DNA of 64,000 nucleotides from Scilla litardierei. Its lineage: Eukaryota; Streptophyta; Magnoliopsida; Asparagales; Asparagaceae. The notes below the pieces were generated by a model that made no database searches, had not been told where the DNA came from, and saw only the letters and a program-made list of their open reading frames with translations. The stretch spans positions 356,165,486 through 356,229,485 of the forward strand of contig CM061142.1 in NCBI GenBank assembly GCA_030789695.1. Reading direction: 5' to 3'. A program made the position numbers and the translations under genes. Positions 1 to 10,806 of the stretch are shown here, one piece after another. How positions within the stretch are numbered: the stretch's first letter is position 1; each line of letters begins with the position of its first letter.

Positions 1-230
1 TCACCGGGAACAAGTCGGAGAGACTTGGGTGGATCCGAACCCAGTAACATCTCTTGTTAGCATTGTTAATTTTGTGTTGTCATTCAATTTAAGCTTCCGC
101 AAATTGATTTGGTAGTTGTTTGCATTATAATTAGGAATTATACTCCTTGTTATTTTTAAAGTACTATTCAACCCCCCCCCCCCCCCCCCTCTAGTACTTG
201 TGCAGTAGCTTGTAGGGCATTACAGAAACA
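1..230 (+). mobile_element. 3' end of a copia B-family LTR
   Basis: This stretch aligns with the last ~210 bases of the copia B LTRs (compare 51729-51940), including the C-rich tract, the 'ctagtacttgtgcagtagctt' region and the terminal TTACA. It is the right-hand end of another copy of the same SIRE-like family whose body lies left of the window. It abuts a different copia LTR end at 231, suggesting insertion into that element. The other end, and so the target duplication, cannot be checked here. Confidence 0.85.
172..189. repeat. Poly-C tract in LTR
   Basis: A run of 18 C residues interrupts the LTR terminus. The equivalent positions in the copia B LTRs hold about 12 C (near 41125) and 6 C (near 51900), so the tract is length-variable within the family. 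Confidence 0.95.
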
Positions 231-383
231 TCCTTACCTTTGCATTTGTTTCATTTTGGGTTTATTTCTATTCCGCACTATTTTGTTGGTTAGGAATTTA
301 AATTGGTGTAACTACCTTTTTAAATTGCTTAAACACTATTCAACCCCCCTTCTAGTGTTTTCTCCATAGTCAGTGTCCTTACA
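231..383 (+). mobile_element. 3' LTR end of a second copia element
   Basis: The segment ends in CCTTACA and contains 'cactattcaacccccc', a layout like the LTR termini of SIRE-type copia elements. On its right, the reverse strand resumes the reverse transcriptase of chromovirus G1 at 384, so this LTR end marks an insertion into G1 pol. The rest of the element and the other half of G1 are expected left of the window. Lineage is inferred from the terminal pattern only. Confidence 0.6.
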
Positions 384-1751
384 TCAAAGTCCCAAATTCC
401 TGCTCACAAGAGTCTGACCAAACAAACTTGACGTCATTCCTCGTCAGTCGAGTCATGGGCTCTGCTATCTTCGAGAAATCCTAAATGAATCGACGGTAGT
501 AACCCGCTAATCCTAAGAAACTCCTGATGTCTGATGCCGACCGAGGGGTATGCCAATCTCTGACTGAAGCAACTTTCTCTGGGTCGACAGAGATACCATC
601 GCCCGATACCACATGTCCAAGGAATGCGATACGGTCCAGCCAAAATTTGCACTTGTTGTACTTGGCATATAACTGATGACGACGAAGCGTCTCCAAAACA
701 ATCCACATGTGTTTGGCATGCTCCTCCTCACTCTTCGAGTAGACCAATATGTCGTCAATAAATATCACTACGAATTTATCCAGAAACTCGTAGAATATAA
801 GATTCATGAGATTCATGAATATTGCAGGAGCGTTGGTCACACCGAATGGCATCACAACAAACTCGTAGTGTCCATACTTGGTCCGGAAGGACGTCTTGTA
901 GGTATCTTCGTTCTTGACCTTCACCTGATGGTTTTCACTCCTGAGATCCAGCTTCAAGAAAACTTGTGATCCACCGAGTTGATCAAAGATGTCATCGATA
1001 CGAGGTAACATGTACTTATTCTTCACAGTGACATTGTACAGCTCCCGATTATTCAAGCACATTCTCCTCGATCCATCCTTCTTCTTGGCCAGTAGTACAG
1101 GGGCACCCCAGGGAGACACGCTGGGATGAATGAATCCTTTCTGCAACAGGTCATCCAACTGCTTACGTAGCTCTTCAAGTTCTGTTGGAGCCATACGGTA
1201 AGGCGCCTTCGAGATCGGTTGAGTATTCAGCATCAGGTCGATACTGAATTCCAGAGCTCGGTCAGGCAGCAATCCAGAAATATATTTACATCTTCGAAGT
1301 CTTAAACCACTGCAGGCTTCTCCGGTTCGACTTGCATAGATGCGATGATCGCTTCGTTCGGCTGGGCCCAAAATCTGATGGGTCTGAGCGAACGACTACC
1401 ACTGATGAATTTGAACACTAGATGGTCAGGAATCTCAAATACTACTTTATTCTTGTGACAGTCGATGTAGCATAGAAGGTCCCTAACCAGTCCATGCCGA
1501 GAATACAATCAAAGTTGGGTATGTACATGACCATGAAGTCTGCATAGAGCTCATGTCAGCAAATCACTAAAGGACATGATTTGCATCCCATGATAACACT
1601 CACTATGCCACTTCCTGTAGTGATATTCCATCTCCTAGGAAGTGGGTAGATATGAATCGAGTGCTGGACTACGAACTTCTGGGATATAATACACAGAGAA
1701 GCTCCGGAATCAAATAAAATCAGAGCTGGGTTGGAGGCCACTAAATAACAC
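384..1751 (-). pseudogene. G1 pol fragment: protease and reverse transcriptase
   Basis: Read leftwards, the frame shows an aspartic protease motif LFDSGAS (~1700), then a decayed linker, then a Ty3/gypsy reverse transcriptase (about 1300-384). The RT has the SPWGAPVL motif, the R-M-C motif, MPFGVTNAP, the catalytic FIDD box, [17 protein letters not shown] and [17 protein letters not shown] follows YYRRFI near 476, and the frame then continues through the [10 protein letters not shown] motif until the copia junction. Further breaks lie between protease and RT (about 1300-1560). The protein would have copied element RNA into DNA; this copy cannot encode it. Confidence 0.92.
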
Positions 1752-1845
1752 CTAAGATGATAATAATAATAATAAACTTAGCAAGGGAATATAACTAACA
1801 AGCATGATTATAAGATAAATAAGAAATACTAGATATAAATGTTAC
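1752..1845 (-). other. Intron-like segment at gag/protease boundary (G1)
   Basis: On the minus strand this 94-base segment begins GTAAC and ends CTTAG, at the same place as the 114-base segment in G2 (35477-35590) and the 88-base one in G4 (19593-19680). Upstream is the end of gag (DEVITG), downstream the protease. In this decayed copy the joined frame is off by one base. Splicing is inferred, not shown. Confidence 0.6.
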
Positions 1846-3290
1846 CTGTAATCACTTCATCCTCAGCCTCAGCTTCTGCAGCTGTCATCGTGAATGTCTG
1901 GCGCTTTGGCTGATTGGCCTGCTGATTGGCCTGCTGATTGGCCCAGTTCTGTGGAATCAGAGGCGGTCCACGCTGAGCAGGTCCGAGTGCTCCTCGCTGA
2001 ACAGGTGCATGCACTGCTTGATGTGTAGGTCCAGGTACTCCAATAGGTACTCGACGGTCCTTGCTGTGGGGGTAGTATCTCGCAACATGTGCAGATGATT
2101 CGCAGATCAGGCATTGGTTCAGCATCCTCCTACAATCCTTCTGCTGGTGTTCGGTCTTGCCACAGAAGTAGCAGGTCAACTGTGATCGATCGACAGGAGC
2201 AACTGGCCTCTTGAATTGTGTGGTATGGGGAGGCCGGAAATTTCCTCTGGGCACCATCCTAGGCGGCTCCATGGGATGCTTGCTTACCCCAGCTGGAGGT
2301 CCCACTGGAAGTCTCACCACAACTTCATGACTCTGTGTAGCATCCAAAACATCCTAAAGATTCGTCAGCTTCGTTGAGGTCATCAAGACTTGAACTTTGG
2401 GATTCAGACCTTGGCAAAACTGAAAGTCACAGTCTTCTGGATCTTCAACCATATGTGGTGCAAAGCGGCTGAGCATAGCAAACATGGCCGTATACTTGTC
2501 AACAGTCATCTCTCCTTGGACCAGATTGGAGAAGCATTGCTAAAGTTCTCTCTTGGCAGTCTTGGGAAAATATTTGGCGTTGAACCGTTCCTAAAACATG
2601 CCCCAAGAGATCGGTCTGACTAAACGTCGCTCTTCCAGTTGCCACCAGCTTCTAGCATCAGTCAACTAGAGCTTCACTACAACAACCCATCCAGCTTCAT
2701 TAAAAACTAGTTAATCCTATCAACTAGTTGAGTCCTAAAATTCGAAATTATTAGGATTGGTTAATAACTTTTATTAATGTATGTATCAACTATAAGGAAT
2801 GAATTTTAGGGTGCTATTCTAATCATGAACTAGGCATTTAAACAAGTTTAAATCATAGCATGTCCATCAAAAATTATCTTATAATTTTCAGAAAACTTTT
2901 AAAAGCTAACCAAATAGTTCTTCTTAATGTCCATCCTTGCACCAAGTGTTTAGTCTCCAAAAGTGATATTCTTGAAATGTTAACTATGAGACTAAAACAA
3001 GAGAGTCTACGTGTAGCATTCAGCTTATCTTCATTCCCTTGGACCCATTCCTCAGCATCCAATGGTCCTTCCTTTCCAGAGAAGCTCTTGGTTTGCAACT
3101 CATGGAATTGCTTCACTTCAGGTTCAGCTCGGGGTGGTGGTGGTGCTATCGGAGCCGGTTGCTGGCCCTAATGAATCAGTTGCTGCTAGATCTCCAGCAT
3201 TCTTCTCATAATTCCAAGGAGTTCATTGATGTCAGCAGTACCACTACCACTGGCTCCATTCCCGTACCGGGTGTGGTGTCCTCCTGCCAT
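1846..3290 (-). pseudogene. G1 gag pseudogene
   Basis: The start is the ATG at 3290-3288, which encodes MAGGHH, like the MAG starts of G2 and G4. Recognisable parts are the KQFHELQTKSFSGKEGPL block (~3115-3060), a CCHC knuckle CYFCGKTEHQQKDC (~2175-2135), and a second, altered knuckle CLICESSAHVARYY that lacks its last cysteine. In-frame stops, an AT-rich insertion near 2694-3012 and frameshifts disrupt it. Gag would form the capsid and bind element RNA. The end at ~1846 is set by the putative intron donor. Confidence 0.85.
2694..3012. other. AT-rich insertion in G1 gag, unidentified
   Basis: Homology to Tekay gag stops near 3012 (after the LNATR residues) and resumes near 2690 (GWV region). 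The ~320 intervening bases are AT-rich and show no coding similarity or element ends that I recognise. A short non-autonomous transposon, filler DNA or an unrelated insertion are all possible. Boundaries are approximate. Confidence 0.5.
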
Positions 3291-3392
3291 GTTGAAACAA
3301 GAAAACGTGGGTAAATTTTTGTGTGCAAGTTAAATCCAGACGTTTTGGCTAATATTAGTATTTCCATTTTTCTGAGTTTTGCATAATGCACG

Positions 3393-3410
3393 GACCTGCA
3401 TGGGCCACCA
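3393..3410 (-). promoter_or_regulatory. Primer-binding site of G1
   Basis: The minus strand reads TGGTGGCCCATGCAGGTC next to the LTR. The same sequence follows the LTR in G2, G3 and G4. It is not the initiator-Met site TGGTATCAGAGC seen in copia B, and I cannot assign the tRNA. Confidence 0.75.
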
Positions 3411-3418
3411 CAAAAACC

Positions 3419-6400
3419 TTCACGCCCCGCTTCCCATAATACTTGTGAACGAGGACGTGAGCGGGTCCGCATGGGCTGAAGCGGTGAAGTTTAAGCCCAA
3501 TAAGCGTCTAAAAATAACAACCAAACACAGATTCTTTCATGCAATCAGAACAACAGATATAATTATAAATTAAACCAACGTCCAGAAAGAAAGTACACAA
3601 AGAAATAAGGCCACAAGCATAGCCAACAATAACAAAGACTACAAAAGTGGGTACACTCCCAACAGAAAAGAAGAATAAAAACTCTAAGCAGCAGCAGCAG
3701 AATCTCGGTAACTAGTCCTCTGTGGGAAGAATCTCTGGGTCGGCATACTCCTGGTCCAACAAATCAGTCTGTTCAAGCAACTCGTCCTCATGATACTCTA
3801 TCTCATGACCTGACATACATTTCAAACAACATGGAATGTAAGTCAGCAAGGGCCCTTGGCAAGTTATGGGTACGAGTGGAACCCTTGGCAAGATATGCAA
3901 AAGCTTATACATGGCAGTTAAAGCAATTATAAAGTTTACACTAGCATGGCAGTTCTATTATGAATGGAAACATGGTAGTTCTAGTTTAAGCAGAAACAAC
4001 ATCAGTTCTATGAGTTAACATGTTTATTTTAACATTTTCAAGTTGTTCAATTGTGTGTGCAATTCTGTGACTACAGTTCCCGTCTTTAGACGGCTAGTAA
4101 GTGAATCCACCTTCAAGTGCCCCCGAAGGCGACCCTTTTACTACCGGCTAGTGCCTGCGAACCCAACCCCTCCCACGTGTTCTTTCTGGACCACGAGCCA
4201 GAATCAGCCAACTGGCCACCATGAGTTATATACTGGACATGAGCCAGACTAGCCAACCGGCCCACGGGAATAGCCAAATATTGGTATACATGTCTATGAT
4301 TTAGCCAAACTGATTATCATGTTCTATGATTATCAAATTGTTCACGTTTTTCATGTACTTTCTGCAGGTTTTGCATTTCATGTCGTAACAAGGCGTTATC
4401 ATTCTACTTAATGATGTCCACAAACATGCATGTGGGTTCTAGTTTAGCAATTCACATAAGTGCATTTAAGGGGCTTTAGTGTCATTGTGTCATATGGCAT
4501 TTTCGTGTGCAAGATATCACGGTTTAAGTCATAAAGAACTAGTTAAGTGTAAAACGTCTAAATGAGCAACATTTAAAAGCATGTATTAAATTGCACGCTT
4601 GCATGTTTCCGATGATTTTGGTGTCGATGAGTTCGTACGAAGGCACGGGCATTTTCCGCGTCATTAGGTTCTAAACATTGAGTTAATGGATTTGACTGAT
4701 TAAAACATTGTAGTAATAAATAACTTGAATATACTGTTTTCATAAATACTATGCGGTTTTTATAAAATAGTGAGCTGTTAATGGGTTCTTAAGTCTAACT
4801 ACATCTGATATTATAAAACTAATATATATACTAATATACTGATATATAAAAACTAGTATACTGTTATTATATATATATAGACTAACATATTATTAACAGC
4901 ATATAATATTAACTGCATGTAATTTATTATATGATTACTTTACTACTAACTTCCTAAAAACATACAACACTAACTTAATTCACTAGTTACTATATATTAC
5001 ACTAACATAAACTAATATACTGATTCCTATATACTACAGTAACATAAACTAATACACTGACTACTAAATATAAATTAATATCAAAACTAATATACTAATA
5101 TTATACCATACATATTATCATTTTTACATAGTTATATGTATATAATTAACCCTAACTACCAAACTGCATACTAACCTTATTGCGTTTCTTCCTCCTAGGG
5201 TTTGTTGCAGGTGAAGCAGTGACGGTGCAGCGATGCAGCGGTGGTGACTGGCAGCACTGGTGGCTGGGCGAGTGGATCGCAGGGTGGCCGTGGGTTGCAA
5301 GGAGAGAGAAAAGGATGCGCTGCTTAGTGGAGGCTGTCGAGGATGGGAACTAGCAGTGCTCGGTAGATCTGGGCGGCAATGAACGAGGCAGCGGTAACGA
5401 ATGAAGAGGGAGAGTAAGCTTGTAGGGTGGTCGGAGTCCGGTGGCAACATGGGTGGTTGAAGGTGACTGATGGGCATCGGAGTGGATAGGGGTTGCGGCA
5501 ATGTAGGGCTCTGCTGGTGGAAGCGGGCATGGGGAGTCTGTCGGAGGCTTGAGGGATCGGAGAAAGGTTATGTGGGGTTGTGTGCGGCGTGCAGGCTTGG
5601 ATTAAGGGAGGAGGTAGAGGTGCAGCATGGTGGTCGAACGTGGAGGGTGGTGGCCTGGTGGTGGTTTGGTCGAAATGAAGGGAAGGGCTGAGCGTGAGGG
5701 GTGGCGGTGTTTCAGGTGGCAGGGTTTGTAAGTGGAGGAAGGAGGTGGCCTCCGACGAAGGGCAGTTCTCCTGAGGGTGGTCGGAGATATTACGGTTTGA
5801 GGGGAGTAGGGAGGTGTGGCGTGCTGGCTTGGCTGGACGAAGGGAGGTCGGAGGTCGAAGACTGGCAGTGCGGTCTGCGACGGGCTGAAGAGAGGGCTAG
5901 GGTTTAGAGAGGTAGGGGGCTCTGGTTAGCGTAGGGTTTATGTTTAGAGTGCTTCTCTTAGGGTTTTACGAGAGAGAATAGGGTTTAAATGGTTGTATGG
6001 TTTTTTTGTAGGGTGGGGTTTGGTTTTGTTTTTAAAAAGAAGGGGTGCGTTGATGTGTGCGTGAGTCCTCATAGGTTAGATTTAGGGTTTAATTAAAATA
6101 GGAAAGAGCTTTAAATTAAAAGATTTGTTTTAATAATTTTTATTAAGGGAATTAAAAACAATGAATTGGGAAAGTTTTTGAAAAGAAGGAGTTTAATTAG
6201 AATTGATTTTGTTTTATTAGTTTTGATTAGGGAATTTAAAACTAAAATAATTAGGAAGGTTTGAATAATAATAATAATTCGGAGAGAATAATGGGTTTTA
6301 ATGGGAGATTATTACCAAAATAGTCATAATTTTAGTTGGGATTTAAATAGGAAAGTTTTTCTTTTAAATGATTCGAATTTGAATTTTAAAACATTTGAAT

Positions 6401-6548
6401 TTGACAATGTAAAAATAATACTAACAGATTTAAACAAGCTAACTTAATGTAAGTATATTAATTAGATCAACACATCAAAAGTATAATAATGAAAGACATT
6501 CATAAATAGAACTCAGCTCCAATGTATCAGAAAATACAGGTCGTTACA
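3419..6548 (-). mobile_element. G1 5' LTR (3.1 kb)
   Basis: The minus strand starts TGTAACGA at 6548 and ends with a slightly mutated GGGGCGTGA at 3419, matching the termini of the G2, G3 and G4 LTRs. It contains a GC-rich block (about 5200-5940) comparable to those in the other long LTRs, an AT-rich region (about 4780-5160), and text near 4170-4260 related to 'tctggaacacgagccag' in G2 and G3. It carries no TAGTCGGTC array. Open frames in the GC-rich block are not supported as genes. Confidence 0.85.
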
Positions 6549-7030
6549 CTTTGCAATCTGCACATAGTTCTGCATAGTTTCCTTACGAGCTTCATAACCT
6601 CCATTCAGCTGATGGACTATCAAGTTGGAGCCAGTGTGGAGATGGACGATCTTTACCCCGAGTGCACGAACCAGTCTGAGCCTATTGATGGAGACTTCAT
6701 ATTCCGCCCCATTGTTCGTGGTTTGGAAGTTGAACTGAAGGGCGTATTCGGGTATATTGCCTTCTAGTATTTGGACAATTATACCTGCTCCGCTCCCGGT
6801 TCGAGTCGTTGAGCCATCAACTTACAAGATCCATGTGCCCTCTCCTGCATGGGTGACCATTGAAAAATCGACACCTATCAAGGAAGAAGGGGGTATATTG
6901 AACTGTATGTTAGCAACTTGTACCTCTTTTAGCGGGTTATCGTCGTATGTGAGTTCGACAAAGAAGTCGATGATGGCTTGCCCTTTGATGGCGATTCTCG
7001 ACTTATATCGAATGTCGAACTCACTCAATT
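6549..7030 (-). pseudogene. Tat second RNase H (aRNH) fragment
   Basis: The minus strand encodes SEFDIRYKSRIAIKGQA (end of the first RNase H region), then WILYVDGSTTRTGSGAGI, NNGAEYE and a following ALGVK segment. This is the layout of the additional archaeal-type RNase H of Tat elements (established for the lineage). Small frame breaks are present, and the domain is cut by insertion of G1 at 6549. Confidence 0.8.
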
Positions 7031-8497
7031 GGACCTCCTACTTAGTCATTATTCCTGATCGATCTAGTCTCTTCAGAGTTTGCTCCAAGGGGGTGTCGGT
7101 GAGCACCAAGATGGTGTGCACTTGGAAGTATGGTAGTAGCCTCCTTGCGAAATGGACCAGTGAAAATGCAATCTTCTCTATCCTCGAGTAGTTGATTTAT
7201 GCACCTCGAAAGACTTGTCTGACATAGTAGATAAGTTGTTGCACTCTTGAGTCCCCCCTTGACGAGTGCCAAGCTCACAGCCTCCATGGTAGCAGCCAGA
7301 TAGATGATGAGTTGGTCATCCTTATCCAACTTAGTTAAGAGCGTCGGGCTGCGGCGATCAGCTTGGAGAAAGCTTTCTTGCAATCCGTGTCCCACTCGAT
7401 GATCTTCTTGTCCTTTGCGGTAGATGCTATTGCCTTCCTTAGCACTTTGAAGAAAGGTTGAGATCTCTCAGCCAATTTGGACAAGAATCGACCCAGAGCC
7501 GCTATTCTGCCGTTCAATCTCTGAAGCTCTCTGATGGTTGAGGGCTCCTTCATTGCCACAACTGTCATGATTTTGTCAGGATTAGCCTCGATTCCTCGAT
7601 TCATTAACATGAACCCGAGGAATTTTCCAGATTGAACCCCAAATGTACACTTGGCGGGGTTCAGCCAAAGGTTGTAATGTCGGACATGTGCAAATGTCTC
7701 TCAGAGATCTGCAATGTAATCCGTCGGCTTCTTCGACTTGACCAGCATATCATCAACATAAACCTCCAAGTTTCACCCAATTTGAGCCTCGAAGACCCTG
7801 TCCACCATGCGCTGGTACATGGCTCTGGCATTCTTTAAACCAAATGGCATCATTTTATAACAGAAAATACCTCGATCCGTGATGAAGGAAGTCTTTTCTT
7901 CGTCCTCTGGTGCCATTTGGATCTGGTTGTAGCCTAAAAAAGTGTCCATGATGCATAAGAGTTCATAGCCTGAGGCATTATCGACAAGATGGTCGATTCG
8001 ATGCAAAGGGTAGCTGTCCTTTGGACAGGCTTTGTTGAGGATGGTGAAGTCGATACACATCCTCCATTTATTGTTCACCTTCTTTACCATCATAACATTC
8101 GAGAGCCATTCGGGATATTGGACATCCCAAATGAAGCCTGCTGTCAGAAGTTGATCCACTTCTTCGATCGCAGCCTTCATCTTTTTGCCCCCATGTTCCT
8201 CTTCTTCTACTTCATTGGCTTGGAAGTCGAGTTGACCTCCAAATTATGGGATATTATCTGAGGGTCGATACCTGGCATATCCTTTGGGGACCAGGCGAAG
8301 ACATCAGCATGCTCTCTTAGGAGGGCAATCAACTGTTCCTTTAGGTCAAAGGGGAGCATCGACCCAATGGAGACAGTCTTTCCTTCTTCTTCAGAGATAT
8401 GGATGCTCTCCGTCTCTTCGACTGCTGCAGGTCGCCGATCCTCGTGTGTGCCTTCACTGCCAGGGTCAGCTGGGTCTTTTTGCTCAACTCTTCTCAT
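7031..8497 (-). pseudogene. Tat reverse transcriptase and first RNase H
   Basis: From 8497 leftwards: the pro-RT linker with FAWSPKDMPGIDP, the RT core (8180-7773: VKKVNNKWRMCIDFT, LNKACPKDSYPL, D-x-FLGYNQI, EKTSFITDRG, MMPFGLKNARAMYQRM), the thumb (7610-7335: RGIEANPDKI, LNGRIAALGRFLSK), then remnants of RNase H (YLAATMEAVSLALVKG). The equivalent of the YxDD loop falls in the broken stretch near 7770-7740. Several shifts and stops make it nonfunctional. Confidence 0.85.
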
Positions 8498-8559
8498 GGT
8501 GGTGGAAAAAAGGTAGCAAGATCGAGCCTACTTCTGATTCTCTTTTGTCTTTCTAACTC

Positions 8560-8960
8560 CCTCAGGAGTCTGGAATTTGATCATCTATGGAACGTTAACA
8601 CCACCACCTCCACATCCTTGAGCAGTGGTCTACCGATTATTTCGTTATACGCCGAGTTGATTTTCACCAAGATAAAGTTGGTCAACCAAGTGACCTGTCA
8701 TGTGTACGTTCCAAGGGTCACTGGCAGCTTAATGATGCCAGCCACCAGTGTGAAATGTTTAGTGAAGCCTATGAGAGGCCGTGGGCATTCTCTCAACTCC
8801 GACGAAGCCAGCATCATCTTCTCCAAAGTGGTAAAGAAAAGGACAACACATGAACTTCCTGTGTCAATGAGCAATCTCTTTATCGACACATCGTTAATGG
8901 TGGCGCTAATGAAAATGGCATCGTCATGGGGCAGCTCCACACCCTACAGATCTTCAATGG
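8560..8960 (-). pseudogene. Tat aspartic protease remnant
   Basis: The minus strand encodes ELPHDDAIFISATIND, KRLLIDTGSSCVVLF (D-T-G catalytic motif) and a trailing LGTYT. This is the usual protease arrangement of Tat elements, directly upstream of RT. The region is short and decayed. Confidence 0.75.
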
Positions 8961-9192
8961 AGAAAGATATTTGGGGTGTAGAATTTCTAGGGTGCTTCTG
9001 CCCCCACCGAGATGGTCATCAACCTCCCTATGTATGTGCTTGGAGCGAGGTTGATAACTCTGGGTGTGGCAGACCTCACATTATCATGTCGAGGACATTA
9101 ACACCAGGAGGTGTAACAGTGTTCTCACTAAGTGTAGTTGGGCAAGTCAACATGGTCAAAGTACTTGGATGATAGGGATGTTGACTCGGTAT

Positions 9193-9210
9193 TTCCCACA
9201 GACGGCGCCA
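9193..9210 (-). promoter_or_regulatory. Primer-binding site of the Tat element
   Basis: The minus strand reads TGGCGCCGTCTGTGGGAA, two bases from an LTR end reading CCTTAACA. It begins with the TGGCGCCG shared with Athila/Tat primer sites (an Asp-tRNA-type site in the family). Confidence 0.75.
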
Positions 9211-9212
9211 GC

Positions 9213-9280
9213 TGTTAAGGACAAAAATGGCATTAATGGTATTGAGACTAACGTGGACTCTTCTGTCGAGGTGGAGCCTC
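9213..9280 (-). mobile_element. Tat 5' LTR, terminal piece
   Basis: This is the LTR end next to the Tat primer site. It is interrupted by copia A at 9280/9281, and the sequence from 63174 onward should be its continuation. Confidence 0.65.
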
Positions 9281-10764
9281 TGTTGGTAGCAACGATCTAT
9301 GAACTTCATGTTTGATGATAAAAAACGTGTGTGAACTTTTTTAACGTGTGTGTGCTAAGTGTTTTTAGGAGTGGCAAGAGAGTAAATTCGCAAGATGAGA
9401 CTTGGTCAATGTGATGGAGATAAATGGATACTCATATTCAATTTGGACTTGTCAAATGCAAGAGGGATAAGGAAAATCTTCTTTGATTGAGCCATATCAA
9501 TTAGTGAACAAATTCAAACCTCAATCAAATATTTCCAAATCTCATATCCATTGCAATTCCTCTTAGCATTAGGAATCTTTCATGCAGCAATTTCCCCCTA
9601 CTCTCTCCTATATAAGCTAGCATCCAAAGAGGGGGAAAAGGAGTCGGCCAAAACCCCAAGAAACCCTAGCTTCCTCATCAAGCCACAAGCTCTATACCTT
9701 CAATCTTCAAGTCGCAACTTCGCCTCATTGTCGAGAGTTCCTCACGCCAAAACTAACATGCCCTATCTCTCCAAAGCCTAAAGAAAGTTCCCATCATCTT
9801 CATCAAACTTTGGAGAGCCATTGAAGAAGTTCTAAGAGGAGGAGAAGCATGGAGTCGAGAGCTTTTCTTGTCAACACATCTCACGATAGCATCATCAGAA
9901 GTCCTCTTTACCAATCGCTCGCTGTAAGTGCCGCAAATAGCTGCTGATCTGCACGCCATCTACTTTGCCGACCGGTCGCTTGTTGTGCCAAAGACCCTTG
10001 CCGACCTGCATCAAGCCCAAGCACCGACCGAGTGTTCTGTTGTGCCAAAGCTGTTGCCGACTGACTGCTGATCCTATGCCGATGTTGCTTACTAACCGAG
10101 GGGTCCACTATGCCAGATCTTTTGCTGACCTACCACTTAGTCACATCATCCAAAGCTGCAACTTCAAAGCCGTGTGCCTTCTAAGCTTCCAAGCTGCAAC
10201 ATCAATACTTCATCAACATCTGAGGCCGCAACTTTCAGAGCTTCATCCAATGGTTTGGGACCAGAGACGAGTGACTACTCCATGTCAGATTGTTTCTGAC
10301 CATGTGCTGAATGACAGAGACACGAATGCCATCACAACTGAGCAATTCTAAACTTTATACTCTATTATATTTGTGATTATGGCATTGTGATCTTTGTAGA
10401 ATTATTTTATTATCTTTTGTGGACTTGACTAGTTGGGACTATCCAAGAGAGAGCTTTACTAGGATTGTTATTGTTTAGGCACTTTGGTGAGTGTAAGTAC
10501 TGAGAGCAGGTGAGTGTAGAGTTGGTGCTCTAGCTACAGGTTGTACAAGTTAACTTTAATAAACTAGTACTGCTTTGGGCTGGACATAGGTCATTAGGAC
10601 AACTGAACCAGGGTATATCGCATGTGTATGATGTGACTGCTATTCTTTGCTCTGAGTCTGTTTATCTATGCTATATCTGCCTTTGATTTCATGTGGGTTG
10701 CACGAATATTTTTATAAGCCTATTCACCCACACCCTCCCCCCAGGCTTAGATCAAGATCCAACA
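9281..10764 (+). mobile_element. Copia A 5' LTR
   Basis: It runs from TGTTGG to CCAACA and is followed by a primer site. A TATATAAG box lies at 9609-9616. The matching 3' LTR is 61639-63168. Small frames inside (for example near 9965-10351) recur in both LTRs and are not supported as genes. Confidence 0.92.
9609..9616 (+). promoter_or_regulatory. TATA box of copia A 5' LTR
   Basis: TATATAAG follows a pyrimidine-rich stretch and is conserved in the 3' LTR at 61966-61973. Confidence 0.65.
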
Positions 10765-10766
10765 AG

Positions 10767-10782
10767 TGGTATTAGAGCCAGG
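10767..10782 (+). promoter_or_regulatory. Primer-binding site of copia A
   Basis: TGGTATTAGAGCCAGG lies two bases after the LTR. It is one base different from the initiator-Met site TGGTATCAGAGCC. Confidence 0.88.
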
Positions 10783-10806
10783 TTAGAGGATCTAGCCTAG
10801 TTGACC

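Larger units (their letters stand above)
384..6548 (-). mobile_element. G1: degenerate Tekay-type Ty3/gypsy chromovirus, partial
   Basis: On the minus strand the order is 5' LTR (6548-3419), primer-binding site, gag, protease and reverse transcriptase up to 384, where a copia insertion interrupts it. RNase H, integrase and 3' LTR must lie outside the window. It inserted into the second RNase H of a Tat-lineage element at 6548/6549. The right-hand flank is CTTTG, but the matching duplication is not visible. Stops and frameshifts are frequent, so this is an old copy. Its gag and pol resemble G4 closely. Confidence 0.9.
6549..9280 (-). mobile_element. Tat-lineage Ty3/gypsy element, partial and decayed
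   Basis: On the minus strand the order is LTR end (9280-9213), primer-binding site (9210-9193), protease, reverse transcriptase, RNase H and the start of a second RNase H, cut at 6549 by G1. The motifs NKACPKDSYPL, MMPFGLKNA and FAWSPKDMPGID are typical of the plant Tat group (Ogre, Retand and relatives). No gag fits between the primer site and protease. Its LTR continues after copia A from 63174. It is the oldest layer in the window. Confidence 0.88.

Noticed and set aside
5124..5907. Open frames in the GC-rich block of the G1 LTR
   Set aside because: Same reasoning: the block is LTR leader sequence and frames overlap on both strands without motifs.
8399..9172. 257-codon plus-strand open frame over the Tat protease region
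   Set aside because: The minus strand shows the DTG protease motif and the RT linker. The plus-strand frame is its shadow.
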